From NCBI GenBank assembly GCA_030667885.1, contig DAOUVA010000216.1, positions 1 to 7,267 of the forward strand: a stretch of DNA of 7,267 nt, given 5' to 3'. Both the position numbers and the translations under genes were made by a program. The notes below the pieces were generated by a model. That model ran no database searches, was not told the origin of the DNA, and was given only the letters and a program-made list of their open reading frames with translations. Below, in pieces: positions 6,784 to 7,267 of the stretch (the stretch's first letter is position 1; each line of letters begins with the position of its first letter). This DNA comes from Phycisphaerae bacterium (GTDB taxonomy: Bacteria > Planctomycetota > Phycisphaerae > Sedimentisphaerales > Anaerobacaceae).

Positions 6784-6849
6784 GGCTGGAAAAGCCCGTA
6801 AAGCAGGCATTTACAAGGAGAGGGCCAATCCGGCCTGTGATTTGTAATG
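6784..6849. other. Self-complementary GC-rich block (possible structured RNA or remnant element)
   Basis: GGCT (6784-6787) pairs with AGCC (6793-6796) around a GGAAA loop. CATTTACAA (6808-6816) pairs with TTGTAATG (6842-6849) over 8 bp with one bulged T. Inside that, GGGCC (6822-6826) pairs with GGCCT (6832-6836) around an AATCC loop. The block lies upstream of the pilT promoter, so it would not be in the pilT leader unless a further upstream promoter is used. Strand and transcription are unknown. Confidence 0.3.
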
Positions 6850-6859
6850 AAAATCAATA

Positions 6860-6883
6860 TTGTTCAAGCATCAAGCTTGACAA
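6860..6883. repeat. Inverted repeat overlapping the pilT -35 box
   Basis: TTG-T-TCAAGC (6860-6869) pairs with GCTTGA-CAA (6875-6883) over 9 bp with one bulged T, around the spacer ATCAA. The right arm contains the TTGACA -35 hexamer (6877-6882). This geometry is expected for a repressor operator, but no regulator is identifiable. Confidence 0.5.
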
Positions 6884-6903
6884 AGGGCTTAAAATTTTAT
6901 AAT
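6877..6903 (+). promoter_or_regulatory. Sigma70-type promoter of pilT
   Basis: TTGACA (6877-6882) and TATAAT (6898-6903) both match consensus perfectly, with a short 15-bp spacer. An alternative -10, TAATAT (6900-6905), gives the ideal 17-bp spacing. The transcript would begin near 6909-6912, leaving a leader of about 120 nt before the pilT ATG. The -35 lies inside an inverted repeat, which suggests regulation. Confidence 0.65.
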
Positions 6904-6910
6904 ATAGTCG

Positions 6911-6939
6911 TATAAGGGTTTGTCTTTACAAATCTTATG
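6911..6939 (+). promoter_or_regulatory. Hairpin at the predicted 5' end of the pilT mRNA
   Basis: ATAAG (6912-6916) pairs with CTTAT (6934-6938), and GTTTGT (6918-6923) pairs with ACAAAT (6928-6933) around a CTTT loop. This gives 11 bp with one bulged G and a possible extra T-G closing pair. No T-run follows, so it is not a terminator. A stem at the very 5' end of a transcript can protect mRNA from decay; that role is inferred. Confidence 0.45.
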
Positions 6940-7028
6940 GTAAGAGGTTTACTGCTAGGCTTCAGCCGTCAATTGAGTCGGTAGTGGCAGTAACGATTAG
7001 TTTATAAGCTTTGGAGTTAAGGGTAATT

Positions 7029-7267
7029 ATGCCCACGGAACAACCTATTGACAACCAGGCAAGTTCTGAACATGAGCCTGAATTGAACAAGTTTTTCAAG
7101 GCCGCTATCAAAACACGGGCGAGCGACCTGCACCTTAAGGTGGGGCAGCCGCCGAAGTTGCGTCTTTTCGGTGAGTTGAAAAATACTACCGGCGAAGTTC
7201 TGACGGCAGAAAGGATCGAGGAATTAGTTTACGGGATACTCAGCCCCGCCCAGAAAGAATCTTTCCT
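7029..7267 (+). CDS. pilT: Type IV pilus retraction ATPase PilT, N-terminal fragment (truncated by window end)
   Basis: Seventy-nine complete codons are visible from ATG 7029; the gene runs off the window. After a short acidic, Gln/Asn-rich start (1-18), the sequence enters the PilT N-terminal PAS-like domain. The signature ASDLHLKVGQPPKLR begins at residue 31, followed by a short linker, LTAERIEELVYGIL and PAQKESF. This block is the typical start of PilT/PilU-type hexameric ATPases that power pilus retraction and twitching. PilB-type assembly ATPases have a different, longer N-terminus. The Walker A and B motifs, Asp box and His box lie beyond the window, so PilT versus a paralogue (PilU or a second PilT) cannot be decided. 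AAGGG (7019-7023) lies 5 nt before the ATG as ribosome binding site, with GGAG at 7013-7016 as an alternative. It has its own promoter and is divergent from the HEAT-repeat gene. Confidence 0.85.
   Translation, partial: MPTEQPIDNQASSEHEPELNKFFKAAIKTRASDLHLKVGQPPKLRLFGELKNTTGEVLTAERIEELVYGILSPAQKESF

Larger units (their letters stand above)
6654..7028. other. 375-bp divergent intergenic region between the HEAT-repeat gene and pilT
   Basis: No convincing gene is present. From left to right the region holds the leader and possible promoter of the minus-strand HEAT gene, an AT-rich palindrome (6724-6739), a more GC-rich block with nested self-complementary segments (6784-6849), an inverted repeat over the pilT -35 box (6860-6883), the pilT promoter (6877-6903), and a hairpin at the start of the predicted pilT transcript (6911-6939). 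On the minus strand one frame is stop-free for 84 codons (6853 to 6599) and runs into the start of the HEAT gene in another frame. Its only upstream ATG (6772-6770) lacks a ribosome binding site. I do not recognise any of the structured parts as a known riboswitch class. Confidence 0.6.

Noticed and set aside
6781..6849. Cyclic di-GMP (GEMM) riboswitch upstream of pilT
   Set aside because: A GGAAA loop followed by CGTAAAGC recalls part of the GEMM core, but the 5' half and the receptor stem are missing. The block also lies upstream of the best pilT promoter.
6683..6849. 8-bp direct repeat TTGTAATG (6683-6690 and 6842-6849) as target-site duplication of a small mobile element
   Set aside because: The inner ends show no terminal inverted repeats. 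About one 8-mer match is expected by chance in a region of this size.
6938..6985. Short ATG ORF of 15 codons in the pilT leader
   Set aside because: It has no ribosome binding site, and its ATG overlaps the right arm of the 5' hairpin. It does not overlap or couple to pilT.

Overview
The window looks like chromosomal DNA of a planctomycete, most likely class Phycisphaerae (Sedimentisphaerales-like). This rests on recognition, not on a search. The truncated first gene ends in a VDD-x-ESY ... YFDDIRLY beta-sandwich module typical of secreted proteins in that group, and a small HEAT-repeat protein of planctomycete style lies further on. Base composition is moderate, with AT-rich intergenic DNA and recognisable sigma70-type promoters.

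Layout, left to right. (1) 1-564: the 3' end of a secreted or surface protein gene, closed by a strong intrinsic terminator at 616-649. (2) 678-4507: a promoter (TTGACA, 16 bp, TAGAAT) followed by two adjacent same-strand genes for ribosome-associated translational GTPases, typA/bipA and lepA, 71 bp apart with no terminator between them. They look like an operon. (3) 4508-6118: a 228-bp gap with its own promoter, then a 14-codon leader ORF with a near-perfect Shine-Dalgarno sequence. Its stop overlaps the start of mgtE, a complete Mg2+ channel/transporter with MgtE_N, CBS pair and five-helix membrane domain. (4) 6189-6653, minus strand: a small HEAT-repeat protein with a very basic tail, convergent with mgtE. 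(5) 6654-7028: a gene-free divergent regulatory region with several inverted repeats and a TTGACA/TATAAT promoter. (6) 7029-7267: the start of a type IV pilus retraction ATPase gene (pilT-like), cut off by the window end.

Most of the window is ordinary housekeeping DNA: translation factors, magnesium homeostasis and the edge of a pilus locus. I see no defence system, mobile-element gene, CRISPR array, tRNA or rRNA. The parts that the genes do not explain are the coupled leader ORF in front of mgtE and the 375-bp structured region between the HEAT-repeat gene and pilT. That region has an inverted repeat over the pilT -35 box, a hairpin at the predicted 5' end of the pilT transcript, a GC-rich fold further upstream, and an 84-codon stop-free reverse frame that may be a remnant or a dispersed element.
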